From: Marinobacter sp. SS5-14b
GTDB taxonomy: Bacteria; Pseudomonadota; Gammaproteobacteria; Pseudomonadales; Oleiphilaceae
Length of the DNA: 64,000 bases
Direction: 5' to 3'
Assembly: GCF_030541005.1 (NCBI RefSeq)
Contig: NZ_JASSVM010000002.1
Coordinates: 620,001-684,000 of the forward strand
Shown: positions 1 to 9,577 of the stretch, piece by piece
Numbering within the stretch: the stretch's first letter is position 1
Layout of the letters: each line of letters begins with the position of its first letter
Program-made: the position numbers and the translations under genes
The notes under the pieces: model-generated
Databases searched by the model: none
Told to the model about the DNA's origin: nothing
The model's input: only the letters and a program-made list of their open reading frames with translations

Positions 1-1383
1 CTGATTCGCTGGACGAAGGATCTCGGGTTTGAGCCGCGCCTGGCGGAAAGCTGGGAGCGGGTTGATGAAAACACCATGCGGTTCAAGCTGCGCAAAGGCG
101 TGAAGTTCCATTCCGGTAACGAGTTCACCTCTGCTGATGTGAAGTTCACCTTTGAGCGTTTGAAAGACAGCCAGGACTTCAAGGCCATTTTCAAACCGTT
201 CAGCGGTATCAACATCATCGACGATTACACCTTTGAGCTGGTCACCAGTGAGCCCTACCCCTTGCTGTTGAATACCGCGACCTACATCTTCCCGCTGGAC
301 AGTGAGTTCTACAGCGGCAAGACCGAAGATGGAAAGGATAAAGGCGCCATCCTCAAGCACGGCAATTCCTTTGCTTCCGAGAATCTGTCCGGGACTGGCC
401 CGTTCACCGTTGCCGAGCGCAGGCAGGGTGTGCGGGTGGAGTTCGAGCGATTTGACGGTTACTGGGATACCCAGTCTCCGGGTAACGTTGGCAAGATCGT
501 GCTGACCCCGATCAAAGAGAACAATACCCGGGTATCTGCTCTGCTGTCCGGTGGTGTTGACTTCATCGCCCCGGTGCCGCCCAACGATCTTGAGCGGATT
601 CGAAACGACAAGGACGCGAATCTGGTGACCATGAGTGGCACCCGCATCATCCTGTTTCACATGAATCAGGAGCGTGTGGAAGCGTTCAAAAATCCGAAGG
701 TTCGCCAGGCCATCGCCTACGCGATAAACCAGGAAGGGATTGCGGCCAAGATCATGAAAGGGTTTGCCACCCCGGCCGCCCAGATGTCTCCGGCTGGCTA
801 CCAGGGCCACAATGAAAACCTCAAGCCTCGCTTTGATGTAGCCAAAGCGCAGCAGTTGATGAAAGAAGCCGGTTACGAGGATGGCTTTACCATCACCATG
901 ATGTCCCCCAACAACCGCTACGTGAACGACGACAAGATCGCTCAGGCCGCAGCGGCCATGCTGGCCCGCATCAACATCAAGGTCGACCTGAAAACCTTGC
1001 CGAAGGCTCAGTACTGGCCGGAGTATGACAACCGCGCCGCTGACATGATGTTGATTGGCTGGCACGCGGACACCGAGGATTCAGCCAACTTCTACGAGTT
1101 CCTGACCTTCTGCCCGGATGCCGGCAGCGGCTCTGGCCAGTACAACGCGGGTAATTACTGCAATCCGGAGATCGATGCCCTGGTGCAGAAAGCCAACGTC
1201 GAGACCGACCTGGACAAGCGCGCCGCCATGCTGCAGGAAGTGGAGCAGCGTTTGTATGACGACGCCGCTTTCATTCCGCTGCACTGGCAGGATCTGGCCT
1301 GGGCCTCGAAGAAGAACGTGAACATCGAGCCGGTGCTCAATGTTATGAACTTCCCGTACCTGGGTGACCTGGTGGTTGAATAA
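1..1383 (+). CDS. ABC transporter peptide-binding protein, SBP_bac_5 family (5' end outside window)
   Basis: Periplasmic solute-binding component of a dipeptide/oligopeptide ABC importer. The reading frame is open from base 1, so the signal peptide and N-terminus lie upstream; about 460 residues are visible against a usual 530. The visible part has the family features: an early segment on substrate-binding lobe I (LRKGVKFHSG, a hallmark near residue 90 of DppA/OppA), FTVAERRQGVRVEFERF, and NPKVRQAIAYAIN. It ends 77 bases before the permease genes dppB-dppC-dppD-dppF, all on the same strand, and a hairpin terminator sits in the gap. The substrate is most likely short peptides, but related proteins bind nickel or glutathione, so this is inference from the family. 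Confidence 0.93.
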   Translation: MIRWTKDLGFEPRLAESWERVDENTMRFKLRKGVKFHSGNEFTSADVKFTFERLKDSQDFKAIFKPFSGINIIDDYTFELVTSEPYPLLLNTATYIFPLDSEFYSGKTEDGKDKGAILKHGNSFASENLSGTGPFTVAERRQGVRVEFERFDGYWDTQSPGNVGKIVLTPIKENNTRVSALLSGGVDFIAPVPPNDLERIRNDKDANLVTMSGTRIILFHMNQERVEAFKNPKVRQAIAYAINQEGIAAKIMKGFATPAAQMSPAGYQGHNENLKPRFDVAKAQQLMKEAGYEDGFTITMMSPNNRYVNDDKIAQAAAAMLARINIKVDLKTLPKAQYWPEYDNRAADMMLIGWHADTEDSANFYEFLTFCPDAGSGSGQYNAGNYCNPEIDALVQKANVETDLDKRAAMLQEVEQRLYDDAAFIPLHWQDLAWASKKNVNIEPVLNVMNFPYLGDLVVE

Positions 1384-1397
1384 TTACTGATTGTGGT

Positions 1398-1436
1398 AGG
1401 CCGGCGCTGGAGTAATCCGGTGCCGGCCTTTTGTTT
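1398..1436 (+). terminator. Hairpin terminator/attenuator between binding protein and permease genes
   Basis: A GC-rich stem GGCCGGC...GCCGGCC is followed by TTTTGTTT. It sits directly after the binding-protein stop codon. Such intercistronic hairpins commonly reduce downstream permease expression relative to the abundant binding protein (inference). Confidence 0.75.
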
Positions 1437-1460
1437 GTAAGCTTTATCCGGAAAACTCCC

Positions 1461-2510
1461 ATGCTAGCGTTTTTGGTTCAGCGGATTTCCCAGGCGTTTC
1501 TGGTCATGTTCGTGATCAGTGTGATCGCCTTTGCCATTCAGGATGGCCTCGGGGACCCGCTTCAGGAAATGGTGGGTATGTCCGTCTCCGAAGAGGAGCG
1601 GGAAGCCATTCGTGAGGAGCTTGGCCTGAATGACTCGATGGTGGTGCAGTACCTGCGGTTTGCGGGCAATGCGCTGCAGGGCGATCTGGGTAACTCCTAT
1701 TTCTACAGCAAGCCGACCCTGGAAGTGATTGCAGAGCATCTGCCAGCGACCCTGGAATTGGTGATCGGTGCCAGTCTGATTATTGTGTTTCTCTCCGTGC
1801 CGATCGGTGTTTATGCCGCTATCCGGCCCCAGGCATGGTTATCCAAATTCTTTATGGGCGTCAGTACCGTGGGTATTTCCATCCCCGTGTTCCTGACGGC
1901 TATCGTATTGATTCAGCTGTTCTCCATTGGTGTGACGGTGAACTGGTTTCCGTCGGACACCGGCTGGGGCCAGTGGCTGAACGATTTCTTCAGCACCGAG
2001 GGCGGGCTGCCTTCTTACGGCCGGGGCGATGAGCTGACGCACCTGTTCGGAACCTGGGAATCCGGTTTCTTCACCGGGACCGGGCTTATGCATCTGGTTC
2101 TACCGTCGGTGTCCCTGGCGTCGATCATGCTGCCGCTGTTTATCCGCCTGATCCGGGCCGAGATGATGGAAGTGCTGCAGAGTGACTATGTCCGCTACGC
2201 CCGGGCCAAGGGCCTCAGTGCCGGCCGTATCAATTTCCTGCACGCCCTCAAGAACACCATGCTGCCGGTCATTACCGTGGGCGGTGTGCAGATCGGCATT
2301 ATGGTGGCTTACACCATTCTCACAGAAACCGTGTTCCAGTGGCCGGGCGTGGGGCTGATGTTCCTGGAGGCCATTACCCGCAGCGACATTCCGCTGATTG
2401 TGGCTTACCTGATGGTGGTGGGCTTGATCTTTGTGGTGACCAACACACTGGTGGATCTGATCTACGGACTGGTGAATCCCACCGTCAAACTGACAGGTAA
2501 GAAAGCATGA
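1461..2510 (+). CDS. dppB: Peptide ABC transporter permease, DppB type
   Basis: Inner-membrane permease subunit of 349 residues. I chose the ATG at 1461 (MLAFLVQRI...), because the alternative TTG at 1431 lies inside the terminator hairpin. The N-terminal membrane anchor QRISQAFLVMFVISVIAF is typical of DppB/OppB. The cytoplasmic EAA loop that contacts the ATPases is visible around residues 240-270 (YVRYARAKGLSAGRI). A Trp/Gly-rich periplasmic loop (NWFPSDTGWGQW) lies around residues 165-200. The stop overlaps the start of dppC by four bases, suggesting translational coupling. Confidence 0.93.
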   Translation: MLAFLVQRISQAFLVMFVISVIAFAIQDGLGDPLQEMVGMSVSEEEREAIREELGLNDSMVVQYLRFAGNALQGDLGNSYFYSKPTLEVIAEHLPATLELVIGASLIIVFLSVPIGVYAAIRPQAWLSKFFMGVSTVGISIPVFLTAIVLIQLFSIGVTVNWFPSDTGWGQWLNDFFSTEGGLPSYGRGDELTHLFGTWESGFFTGTGLMHLVLPSVSLASIMLPLFIRLIRAEMMEVLQSDYVRYARAKGLSAGRINFLHALKNTMLPVITVGGVQIGIMVAYTILTETVFQWPGVGLMFLEAITRSDIPLIVAYLMVVGLIFVVTNTLVDLIYGLVNPTVKLTGKKA

Positions 2511-3439
2511 CAACGGCAACGGTTTCCCGCTGGGACCGCTTCCGCGAGTCCTTCTTCTGGCACAGTTTCAAGCGTGACAAGGTAGCTATTGTCAGCTTTG
2601 CCGTGCTGCTGATGATGGTGATGGCAGCTATCTTTGCGCCTTTGCTGGCGCCTGCGGATCCCTACGATCTGGCGCAGATCAACATCATGAATTCCGAACT
2701 GCCCCCGGTGGGCATGAGCGGTGCCGATCCGGCATTCCCTCTGGGTACCGATGCCCAGGGCCGGGACTTGCTGTCCACCATTCTGTACGGCACCCGCGTA
2801 TCGCTGATGATTGGTTTTGGGGCAGTGGTTCTGCAGGCATTTCTTGGCATTCTGTTCGGCCTGCTGGCCGGCTACCTGGGCGGCAAGGTGGATGCCATCC
2901 TGATGCGCATTGCAGACGTGCAGTTGTCGTTTTCCACCTTGATGGTTGCCATTATTGTGGGTGCTGTGTTCAAGGCCAGTTTCGGCAACCTGATGTTCGG
3001 CGAGATCGCCATCTACATGCTGATCTTCATCATCGGTGTCGCCGAATGGCCCCAGATTGCCCGCACCGTTCGTGCCTCGGTGCTGGCGGAGAAGAAAAAG
3101 GAGTATGTGGACGCGGCCAAAGTCATGGGCTTCGGCACCCGCCGGATCATGTTCCGGCACATTCTGCCCAATACGCTCTCGCCGATCTTTGTCATAGCGA
3201 CGGTGCAGATTGCCAACGCCATCATTTCCGAGGCGGCGCTGTCGTTCCTGGGCCTGGGCATGCCGGAAACCCAACCGTCGCTGGGCTCGCTGATCAAATC
3301 CGGCTTTGATTACATCCAGAGCGGTTCCTGGTGGATCACGCTGATCCCGGGCCTGGTGCTGGTGGTGCTCGTACTGGTCATCAATCTGTTGGGTGACTGG
3401 TTGCGGGATGTGATGAACCCACGGCTGTACAAGGGGTAA
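2507..3439 (+). CDS. dppC: Peptide ABC transporter permease, DppC type
   Basis: Second permease subunit, 310 residues, with the OppC-type N-terminal region (FWHSFKRDKVAIVSF, followed by a first membrane segment and FAPLLAP) and a BPD_transp_1 domain. The EAA loop is at YVDAAKVMGFGTRRIMFRH, about residues 199-217. It forms the heterodimeric channel with DppB. The start overlaps the dppB stop (ATGA) and the next gene starts 4 bases after its stop, so the genes are one transcription unit. Confidence 0.93.
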   Translation: MTTATVSRWDRFRESFFWHSFKRDKVAIVSFAVLLMMVMAAIFAPLLAPADPYDLAQINIMNSELPPVGMSGADPAFPLGTDAQGRDLLSTILYGTRVSLMIGFGAVVLQAFLGILFGLLAGYLGGKVDAILMRIADVQLSFSTLMVAIIVGAVFKASFGNLMFGEIAIYMLIFIIGVAEWPQIARTVRASVLAEKKKEYVDAAKVMGFGTRRIMFRHILPNTLSPIFVIATVQIANAIISEAALSFLGLGMPETQPSLGSLIKSGFDYIQSGSWWITLIPGLVLVVLVLVINLLGDWLRDVMNPRLYKG

Positions 3440-3443
3440 CACC

Positions 3444-4442
3444 ATGGCACTGTTGGAAGTTAAAAATCTGGATGTGCGCTTCGCCGTGCGTGGTGGCGAC
3501 CTGACCGCACTACGCGGCATCAGCTTCAGCCTGGACAAGGGCGAGCGGCTGGGGCTGGTGGGGGAGTCCGGCGCTGGTAAATCGGTGGCGGCCTTTTCCA
3601 TTCTCAATCTGATTGCCCAGCCCGGCTACATCGCCGGCGGGCAGATCCTGTTCGAGGGCAGGGATCTGGCCGCCATGAGCGAACGTGAGCTGCGCAAAAT
3701 TCGCGGTAATCGCATCGCCATGATCTTCCAGGACCCGATGATGACCTTGAACCCCGTGCTCACCATCGGTACCCAGATGGTGGAGGCCATCCTGGCGCAC
3801 CGGAAGATCAGCAAAAAAGAAGCCCGGGCGATTGCTCTGGACCGGCTGCAGAAAGTTCAGATTCCGTCGCCGGAGAAACGGCTGGATCAGTACCCCCATG
3901 AGCTGTCCGGCGGCATGCGCCAGCGGGTGATCATTGCCATCGCCCTGCTGCTTGACCCGGAAATCATCATTGCCGATGAGCCCACGACGGCCCTCGACGT
4001 GACTATCCAGGCGGAGATCATGGACCTGCTGCTGAACCTGTGCGAGCAGGAGAACGTGGCGCTGATGCTGATTACCCACGATCTCGGCGTGGTCTCCCAG
4101 GTCACCCAGCGCATGCTGGTGATGTACTCCGGGCGGATTATCGAACAGGGCCCGACCCGGGAAATCATCAATGATGCCCAGCATCCCTATACCCAAGGGC
4201 TGATCAACGCACTGCCCCAGATGGGCGAGCCCGGCGAGCGCCTGTTCCAGATTCCCGGCTCCATGCCGTCACTGAAGAGCGTGCCCACGGGCTGTCCGTT
4301 CCACCCCCGTTGCAAGTTCGCTACCGACCAGTGCAAGCAGGCAATGCCGGAGTATGTGCGCTCGGGCAATGTGAATGTGGCCTGTTACGAAGTTGCCAAC
4401 CTGATTGAACAGGAGAAACGCATGCAGGAGGCCGAATCATGA
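3444..4442 (+). CDS. dppD: Peptide ABC transporter ATPase, DppD type
   Basis: ATP-binding subunit, 332 residues. Walker A is GESGAGKS (about residues 39-46), the signature is LSGGMRQR, and Walker B is [11 protein letters not shown]. The C-terminal oligopeptide-transporter extension carries the cysteine cluster [15 protein letters not shown], which in this family can bind an iron-sulfur cluster. The stop overlaps the following ATPase start (ATGA), consistent with a coupled DppD/DppF heterodimer. Confidence 0.94.
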   Translation: MALLEVKNLDVRFAVRGGDLTALRGISFSLDKGERLGLVGESGAGKSVAAFSILNLIAQPGYIAGGQILFEGRDLAAMSERELRKIRGNRIAMIFQDPMMTLNPVLTIGTQMVEAILAHRKISKKEARAIALDRLQKVQIPSPEKRLDQYPHELSGGMRQRVIIAIALLLDPEIIIADEPTTALDVTIQAEIMDLLLNLCEQENVALMLITHDLGVVSQVTQRMLVMYSGRIIEQGPTREIINDAQHPYTQGLINALPQMGEPGERLFQIPGSMPSLKSVPTGCPFHPRCKFATDQCKQAMPEYVRSGNVNVACYEVANLIEQEKRMQEAES

Positions 4443-5449
4443 CCTCCCCTCTGGTAAGTATCCGCGGTCTCGAGAAACGCTTTGACCTGTCCGGCAGCCT
4501 GCTGGAGCAGATCACCTTCGAGGGCGGGCGTTTCCGCCGCAAACAGGAGGCAGTCCATGCCATCAACGGCGTGGACCTGGAAGTGCAGAAGGGCGAGGCC
4601 CTGTGCGTGGTGGGCGAATCCGGCTGTGGCAAGTCGACCGTGGCCCGAACCGTTATGGGCTTGCTGTCGCCCAGCGCCGGCGAGATTCACTACGACGGCC
4701 AGCGCATCGACAATCTGGAGCGCAAGGATTCTCTGCCCTACCGTCGCAAGATGCAGATGATCTTCCAGAACCCCTATGCGTCCCTGAACCCGCGCATGAC
4801 CATCCAGCAGACCCTGGAGGAGCCGATCCGTTTCCACCATCCGGACTGGTCCCAGGTCCAGGTGCGGGACAAGATCCACGAAGTGATGCATTCGGTAGGC
4901 ATTGATCCGGACTGGGGCAGCCGCTTCGGCCATGAGTTCTCCGGTGGCCAGCGCCAGCGCATCGCCATTGCCCGGGCACTGGCGGTAGACCCTGAATTTA
5001 TCGTCGCCGATGAGCCCATCTCGGCTCTGGATGTATCCATTCAGGCTCAGGTGTTGAACCTGTTGATGGATGCTCAGGAGAGTCGCGGGCTGACTTACCT
5101 GTTCATTACCCACGATCTGGCGGTGGTGGAGCATTTCGGTACACGGGTAGCGGTCATGTATCTGGGCCGGGTCTGTGAACTGGCGGACACCAAAACCTTG
5201 TTTGCCACGCCCCGGCACCCTTACACCCAGGCCCTGCTCTCTGCGATTCCCAAACTGGAGGACGACCGGCCCAACCACATTCGCCTGAAAGGGGAGGTGC
5301 CGACGCCGGTGAACCTGCCGTCCGGCTGCGTGTTCCACGGTAGGTGCCCCTATGCCAACGAGCGCTGCCGGCAGGACGTGCCGAGGCTGATCACCACGGA
5401 TGCCGGTACGCAGGTTGCCTGTCATGCCGTAGAGGAGGGGCGCTTGTAA
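4439..5449 (+). CDS. dppF: Peptide ABC transporter ATPase, DppF type
   Basis: Second ATP-binding subunit, 336 residues. Walker A is GESGCGKS, the signature FSGGQRQR and Walker B IVADEPISALD. The insertion before Walker A (SLLEQITFEGGRFRRKQ) is typical of the OppF/DppF branch. It carries the C-terminal cysteine region GCVFHGRCPYANERC. It closes the transporter operon; the LysR gene follows 73 bases later on the same strand. Confidence 0.93.
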   Translation: MTSPLVSIRGLEKRFDLSGSLLEQITFEGGRFRRKQEAVHAINGVDLEVQKGEALCVVGESGCGKSTVARTVMGLLSPSAGEIHYDGQRIDNLERKDSLPYRRKMQMIFQNPYASLNPRMTIQQTLEEPIRFHHPDWSQVQVRDKIHEVMHSVGIDPDWGSRFGHEFSGGQRQRIAIARALAVDPEFIVADEPISALDVSIQAQVLNLLMDAQESRGLTYLFITHDLAVVEHFGTRVAVMYLGRVCELADTKTLFATPRHPYTQALLSAIPKLEDDRPNHIRLKGEVPTPVNLPSGCVFHGRCPYANERCRQDVPRLITTDAGTQVACHAVEEGRL

Positions 5450-5522
5450 GCGGTGGGCCGGGATAGGCTATTATGCTGTCATTATGCTTGTAACCGTTCC
5501 GCCATAACGCCCTGGGGCATTC

Positions 5523-6257
5523 ATGGAAATACGTTGGCTTGAAGATTTCATGGCGCTGGCACGAACGCGCCATTTCTCACGTGCTGCTGAAATGCAGCAC
5601 GTGAGCCAGCCTACGTTCAGCCGGCGCATCAAACTGCTGGAAGAAGCCATGGGCAGCACACTGATTGACCGGCAGAGCCTGCCTTTGTCACTAACCCCGG
5701 CGGGGGAGCTTTTCCTCGGGCTTTGCGAGAAAGTTACCCGGGAGGTTCGGGAAACCCGGGATCGCATCAAAGAGCTGGAGGAGGAAACCTCTGCTCGAAT
5801 CAGTGTCGGCTCAACTCAGGGCTTGTTCTCGCACTTCTATCAGAGCTGGGCAAAAGACGCCGGCATCGCGGAACGGTTACAGCTGAATCTGAAGGCCACC
5901 AGCTGGGTGGGCGAGCAGTTTCTGGACGCCCTGGAAAGTGGCGAATGCGAGCTGGTGTTGTGTTACTGGCATCCCTACCTGCCCTGGGGTAGCCGCCTGG
6001 CCAGCGACAAATTCGAGTGGCTGGTGCTGGCCCATGAGTCACTGGTGCCGGTGAGCATCGGCGATGGCAGTGGTCAGCCGAGATTCGCCTTGCCTGGGAG
6101 TCCGGCCCAGCCTGTACCGCTGATTGCGTACCACAGCCGGGGCTTTCTGCAGTCTGCGATTGAAGGCCACCTGGCGCGCCAGAATGCCGGGGCCACGATG
6201 CGGCCACTGCTGGCTGTTGATTCGGGCCGGGCACAAACCGGTGTTGTGGTTGTATGA
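5523..6257 (+). pseudogene. LysR-family regulator, C-terminally truncated at a junction with pepQ
   Basis: The N-terminal winged helix-turn-helix is intact (residues 1-62, with FSRAAEMQHVSQPTFSRRI) and is followed by a linker helix and most of an effector-binding domain. The protein resembles the HypT/YjiE branch of LysR regulators. It stops after 244 residues where relatives have about 300-310. Homology ends near residue 228 (ATMRPLL); the last residues to the stop are the pepQ sequence read in another frame. About 60-70 C-terminal residues that complete subdomain I and the dimer interface are therefore missing. It may still bind DNA. The position between a peptide importer and a prolidase suggests it once controlled peptide use (inference). 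Confidence 0.8.
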
Positions 6258-7293
6258 GCCGGTGGACTTCTGGCATGCCCATCAGCCGCTTCAGGACGAG
6301 CCCTGGCGAAAGCGGGTAGACCTTCGCAACAGTCAAAGTCCCGGTGCACCAACACTGGATAGCGACCAGGGCCTGGCGGTGATCGGTGACCCTGTTCTGG
6401 TCGCCGGCTTACCCGGAGACATCAACCCGGAGCCGCTGGTCAAGGCGCTGAATGAAACCCGGGTACACAAAACCGCCTACGAGATTGCCTGCCTGGCCCG
6501 CGCAAACGAGCTGGCGCTGCTGGGGCACCAGGCGGCGCAGGATGCCTTTGTGAATGGTGAAAGTGAATTCGGCATCAGTCTGGCCTACCAACAGGCCACC
6601 CGTCAGCGGGAGGCTGACGCGCCCTATCACAGCATCATTGGCCTGAACGAACACGCCGGCACCCTGCATTACCAGTATTACGATACCCAGCCTCCGGGTC
6701 GCCCACGCAGCCTGTTGATTGATGCCGGGGTTCGTTATCGGGGCTACTGTTCCGATATAACCCGCACCACGGCAGGCCCCGGTGAGTCCCGGTTTGCGGC
6801 GCTGGTTCACGGGCTTGAACGGCTGCAATTGCGCCTTTGTGACATGGTCGCACCCGGGGTGGACTACATCGATATCCACCGCAAGGCCCATCAGGGTATC
6901 GCCGTTCTGTTATCCGCTTCAGGTCTGGTGGTGGGTCTGGACGATGAGGCGCTCGTGGAACAGGGCATTACCCGGGCGTTCTTTCCCCACGGTATCGGGC
7001 ACTTCCTGGGAGTTCAGGTGCACGACGTAGCGGGTAAGCTCACACCCCCGCCGGACGATGCGCCGTTCCTGCGGCTAACACGAACCCTGGAACCCGGTAT
7101 GGTGGTGACCATCGAGCCCGGCCTGTATTTCATCCCATCTTTGCTGGAACCCATGCTGAAGGGCCATCGCCGCCAATACCTCAATACCGCATTGCTGAAA
7201 GAATTGCGGGGCTGCGGTGGCATCCGGATCGAAGATAATGTGCTGGTTACCGAGACAGGGATGCGCAACCTGACCCGGGAAAAGCGCCAGTAA
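6184..7293 (+). pseudogene. pepQ: Xaa-Pro dipeptidase (prolidase, M24B), N-terminally truncated
   Basis: The open frame aligns to E. coli PepQ from about residue 88 (CWLL...KPVLWLYEPVDFWH), starting near base 6205. Everything earlier is lysR sequence in a different frame, so about 85 N-terminal residues are missing. The pita-bread catalytic domain is complete, with all five metal ligands: both Asp in LIDAG...CSDITRT, His in FFPHGIGHF, Glu in VTIEPG and Glu in RIEDN. The listed start (ATG 6184) has no visible ribosome site and is only the last in-frame ATG before homology begins. PepQ cleaves dipeptides ending in proline in the cytoplasm, which fits the upstream peptide importer. The N-terminal domain helps form the dimer, so activity of this remnant is doubtful. 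Confidence 0.8.
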
Positions 7294-7340
7294 CGATACC
7301 GTTACAAAAAGTTGAATCTAAAACACTTGCAATCCTACAT

Positions 7341-7359
7341 GGTAATAACAATAATTATC
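7341..7359. promoter_or_regulatory. Fur box upstream of bfd
   Basis: The 19-mer GGTAATAACAATAATTATC matches the palindromic Fur consensus GATAATGATAATCATTATC at 15 of 19 positions. It lies 33 bases before the bfd start, where repression by Fe-Fur would block transcription. Derepression of bfd under iron starvation is established in related bacteria. Confidence 0.75.
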
Positions 7360-7391
7360 ACTAACTTTAAGGCTGTTAGTGAGACGATACT

Positions 7392-7598
7392 ATGTATGTA
7401 TGCCTGTGCTACGGGGTGACAGACAGAAAAATTCGCGAAGCTGCTGAGAACGGCATTAGCTCCATGCGCCAGCTGGGCAAAGAGTTGGGCGTGGGACGGC
7501 AGTGTGGCCGCTGTGCCTGTACCGCTAAAGAAATCCTCCGGGAGTCCCGCTCACCGGATTATCTTGCTCTGGCCAATATGCTGGCCCAGCCGGCTTGA
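7392..7598 (+). CDS. bfd: Bacterioferritin-associated ferredoxin
   Basis: 68-residue [2Fe-2S] ferredoxin that docks on bacterioferritin and reduces the core so that iron is released. Cysteines at positions 4, 6, 38 and 41 give the Bfd_fer2 pattern (MYVCLC and GRQCGRC). A Fur box precedes it and bfr follows 112 bases later in the same direction. A stem AGCCGGC...GCCGGCT at 7588-7608 overlaps the stop codon but lacks a T-run, so it may attenuate rather than end transcription. Confidence 0.95.
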   Translation: MYVCLCYGVTDRKIREAAENGISSMRQLGKELGVGRQCGRCACTAKEILRESRSPDYLALANMLAQPA

Positions 7599-7710
7599 GC
7601 GGCCGGCTTAGACCCGCGCTCTGAGACACCCGTCATATCAAACATTTTTTATCATCGGTAAACCGACTATCCTTGTAGCCTAATGATCAAGTGATAGAAG
7701 GATTCGGGTT

Positions 7711-8187
7711 ATGAAAGGTGATAAAAAAGTCATCCAGTTTCTGAACAAAGTTCTCGCCAACGAGCTGACTGCCATCAATCAGTACTTTTTGCATTCCCGC
7801 ATGTATAAAGACTGGGGCATCACCAAGCTGGCCGCCAAAGAATACGAAGAATCCATTGATGAAATGAAACACGCCGATCTTCTGATCGAGCGCGTGCTGT
7901 TCCTGGAAGGCCTGCCGAACCTGCAGGACCTGAACAAACTGATGATCGGCGAAAACGTGGAAGAAATGCTCCAGTGCGACCTCAAACTGGAAGAAATCGC
8001 CCACGCCGACCTCAAAGAAGCCATCCTTTACTGTGAAGAAGTGCAGGATTTCACGAGCCGTGAATTGTTCCGAACCATCCTCGACAGCGAAGAAGAACAC
8101 ATCGACTGGCTCGAAACCCAGCTGGAAATGATTTCCCAGATGGGCATCCAGAACTACATCCAACTGCAATCTTCAGCCGCGGAGTAA
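7711..8187 (+). CDS. bfr: Bacterioferritin
   Basis: 158-residue subunit of the 24-mer haem-containing iron store. All ferroxidase ligands are at the canonical positions: E18, E51, H54, E94, E127 and H130. The haem ligand M52 is also present. It follows bfd, its reductase partner, but the 112-base gap without the Fur box could hold a second promoter, since storage and mobilisation are usually needed under opposite iron conditions. The stop is only 9 bases before the phosphomannomutase gene. Confidence 0.96.
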   Translation: MKGDKKVIQFLNKVLANELTAINQYFLHSRMYKDWGITKLAAKEYEESIDEMKHADLLIERVLFLEGLPNLQDLNKLMIGENVEEMLQCDLKLEEIAHADLKEAILYCEEVQDFTSRELFRTILDSEEEHIDWLETQLEMISQMGIQNYIQLQSSAAE

Positions 8188-8196
8188 ATCTCGACA

Positions 8197-9555
8197 ATGG
8201 ATCTGTCCTGTTTTAAAGCTTACGACCTCAGAGGCTGCGTTCCGGAACAGCTGAACCCCAACCTGGCTGAGAAAATCGGCCGGGCCTATGTGGCCGTCAC
8301 CGGGGCCAAAAAGGTCATCGTAGGCTACGACATCCGCCTGTCCAGCCCGGAAATTACCGAAGCCCTGAGCTCCGGCCTGATGGCTGCTGGCGCAGATGTT
8401 TACGATATCGGCCTGTGTGGCACCGAGCAGGTTTACTTCGCCACCAGCCATTACGACATGGATGGCGGTATCATGGTGACCGCCAGCCACAACCCCAAAA
8501 ACCACAACGGCATGAAAATGGTTGGCCCCGGCTCGCGCCCGATCAGCTCCGACAACGGCCTGAACGACATCCGCGACCGGGTACTCGAACCCTTTGCCAA
8601 TGCCCCGGAGCAGGGCAAATACGAAACCCTGGAAGTGATGGCGGCCTACATCGACCACCTGCTGGGTTACGTCGATGCAGCGACACTCAGGCCAATGACC
8701 ATCGTCTGCAACGCCGGCAACGGCGGCGCTGGCCTGGTGATCGACGAACTCGAACAACATTTGCCATTCAAGTTCATCAAAGTGCACCACGAAGCCGACG
8801 GCCACTTCCCCAACGGCGTGCCTAACCCAATCCTGCCGGAAAACCGCACAGCCACAGCCGACGCTGTCATCGAACACGGCGCCGCCATGGGCATCGCCTG
8901 GGATGGCGACTACGACCGCTGTTTCTTCTTCGACGAAAACGGCCGCTTCATCGAAGGCTACTACATCGTCGGCCTGCTGGCGGACCAGTTCCTGAGAAAA
9001 ACCGGCGGAGGCAAAGTCATCCACGATCCCCGCCTGACCTGGAACACCCTGGATCTGGTAAAGGCCGCTGGCGGCGAAGCCATCGAAAGCAAAACCGGCC
9101 ACGCCTTCATCAAACAAAGAATGCGCGACGAAGACGCGGTCTACGGCGGCGAAATGAGCGCCCACCACTACTTCCGCGATTTCGCCTACTGCGACAGCGG
9201 CATGATCCCCTGGCTGCTGATCGCCGAACGCCTGTGCCAGTCTGGCCAAACCCTGTCGTCCCTCATCGACGCCAGAATCGAAGCCTACCCGGCCAGCGGC
9301 GAAATAAACCGCACCATCAGTGATCCCCCCAAAGTCATCGCCGCCATTGAAGCCAAATACACCGTTGGCGCCAAAAGCGTGAGCTTTGTTGATGGCCTGA
9401 GCGTGGAATTCGACAACTGGCGCTTTAACCTGCGCATGTCGAATACCGAGCCGGTGGTTCGCCTGAATGTGGAATCCCGGGGTGACATACCCTTGATGGA
9501 AGAAAAGACTGAGGAGTTGCTGGCAGAAATGCAGCGCCTGGACGCCCAAGACTGA
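8197..9555 (+). CDS. manB: Phosphomannomutase/phosphoglucomutase (CpsG/ManB type)
   Basis: 452-residue alpha-D-phosphohexomutase that interconverts mannose-6-phosphate and mannose-1-phosphate, feeding GDP-sugar and surface polysaccharide synthesis. The four family loops are present in order: the phosphoserine loop TASHNP (about residues 98-103), the Mg-binding loop DGDYDR, the sugar-specificity loop GGEMSAHHYF and the phosphate-binding loop SNTEPVVR. Length and sequence match the CpsG/ManB subgroup better than AlgC. It is almost contiguous with bfr, an unusual functional pairing that may just reflect read-through. Confidence 0.9.
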   Translation: MDLSCFKAYDLRGCVPEQLNPNLAEKIGRAYVAVTGAKKVIVGYDIRLSSPEITEALSSGLMAAGADVYDIGLCGTEQVYFATSHYDMDGGIMVTASHNPKNHNGMKMVGPGSRPISSDNGLNDIRDRVLEPFANAPEQGKYETLEVMAAYIDHLLGYVDAATLRPMTIVCNAGNGGAGLVIDELEQHLPFKFIKVHHEADGHFPNGVPNPILPENRTATADAVIEHGAAMGIAWDGDYDRCFFFDENGRFIEGYYIVGLLADQFLRKTGGGKVIHDPRLTWNTLDLVKAAGGEAIESKTGHAFIKQRMRDEDAVYGGEMSAHHYFRDFAYCDSGMIPWLLIAERLCQSGQTLSSLIDARIEAYPASGEINRTISDPPKVIAAIEAKYTVGAKSVSFVDGLSVEFDNWRFNLRMSNTEPVVRLNVESRGDIPLMEEKTEELLAEMQRLDAQD

Positions 9556-9577
9556 AAACCCGGTCAGTGCCTGGGGG

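Noticed and set aside
2462..3607. 381-codon minus-strand open frame opposite dppC/dppD
   Set aside because: Its composition (Gln, His, Arg-rich) is the mirror of a GC-rich coding strand, and dppC/dppD are clear transporter genes.
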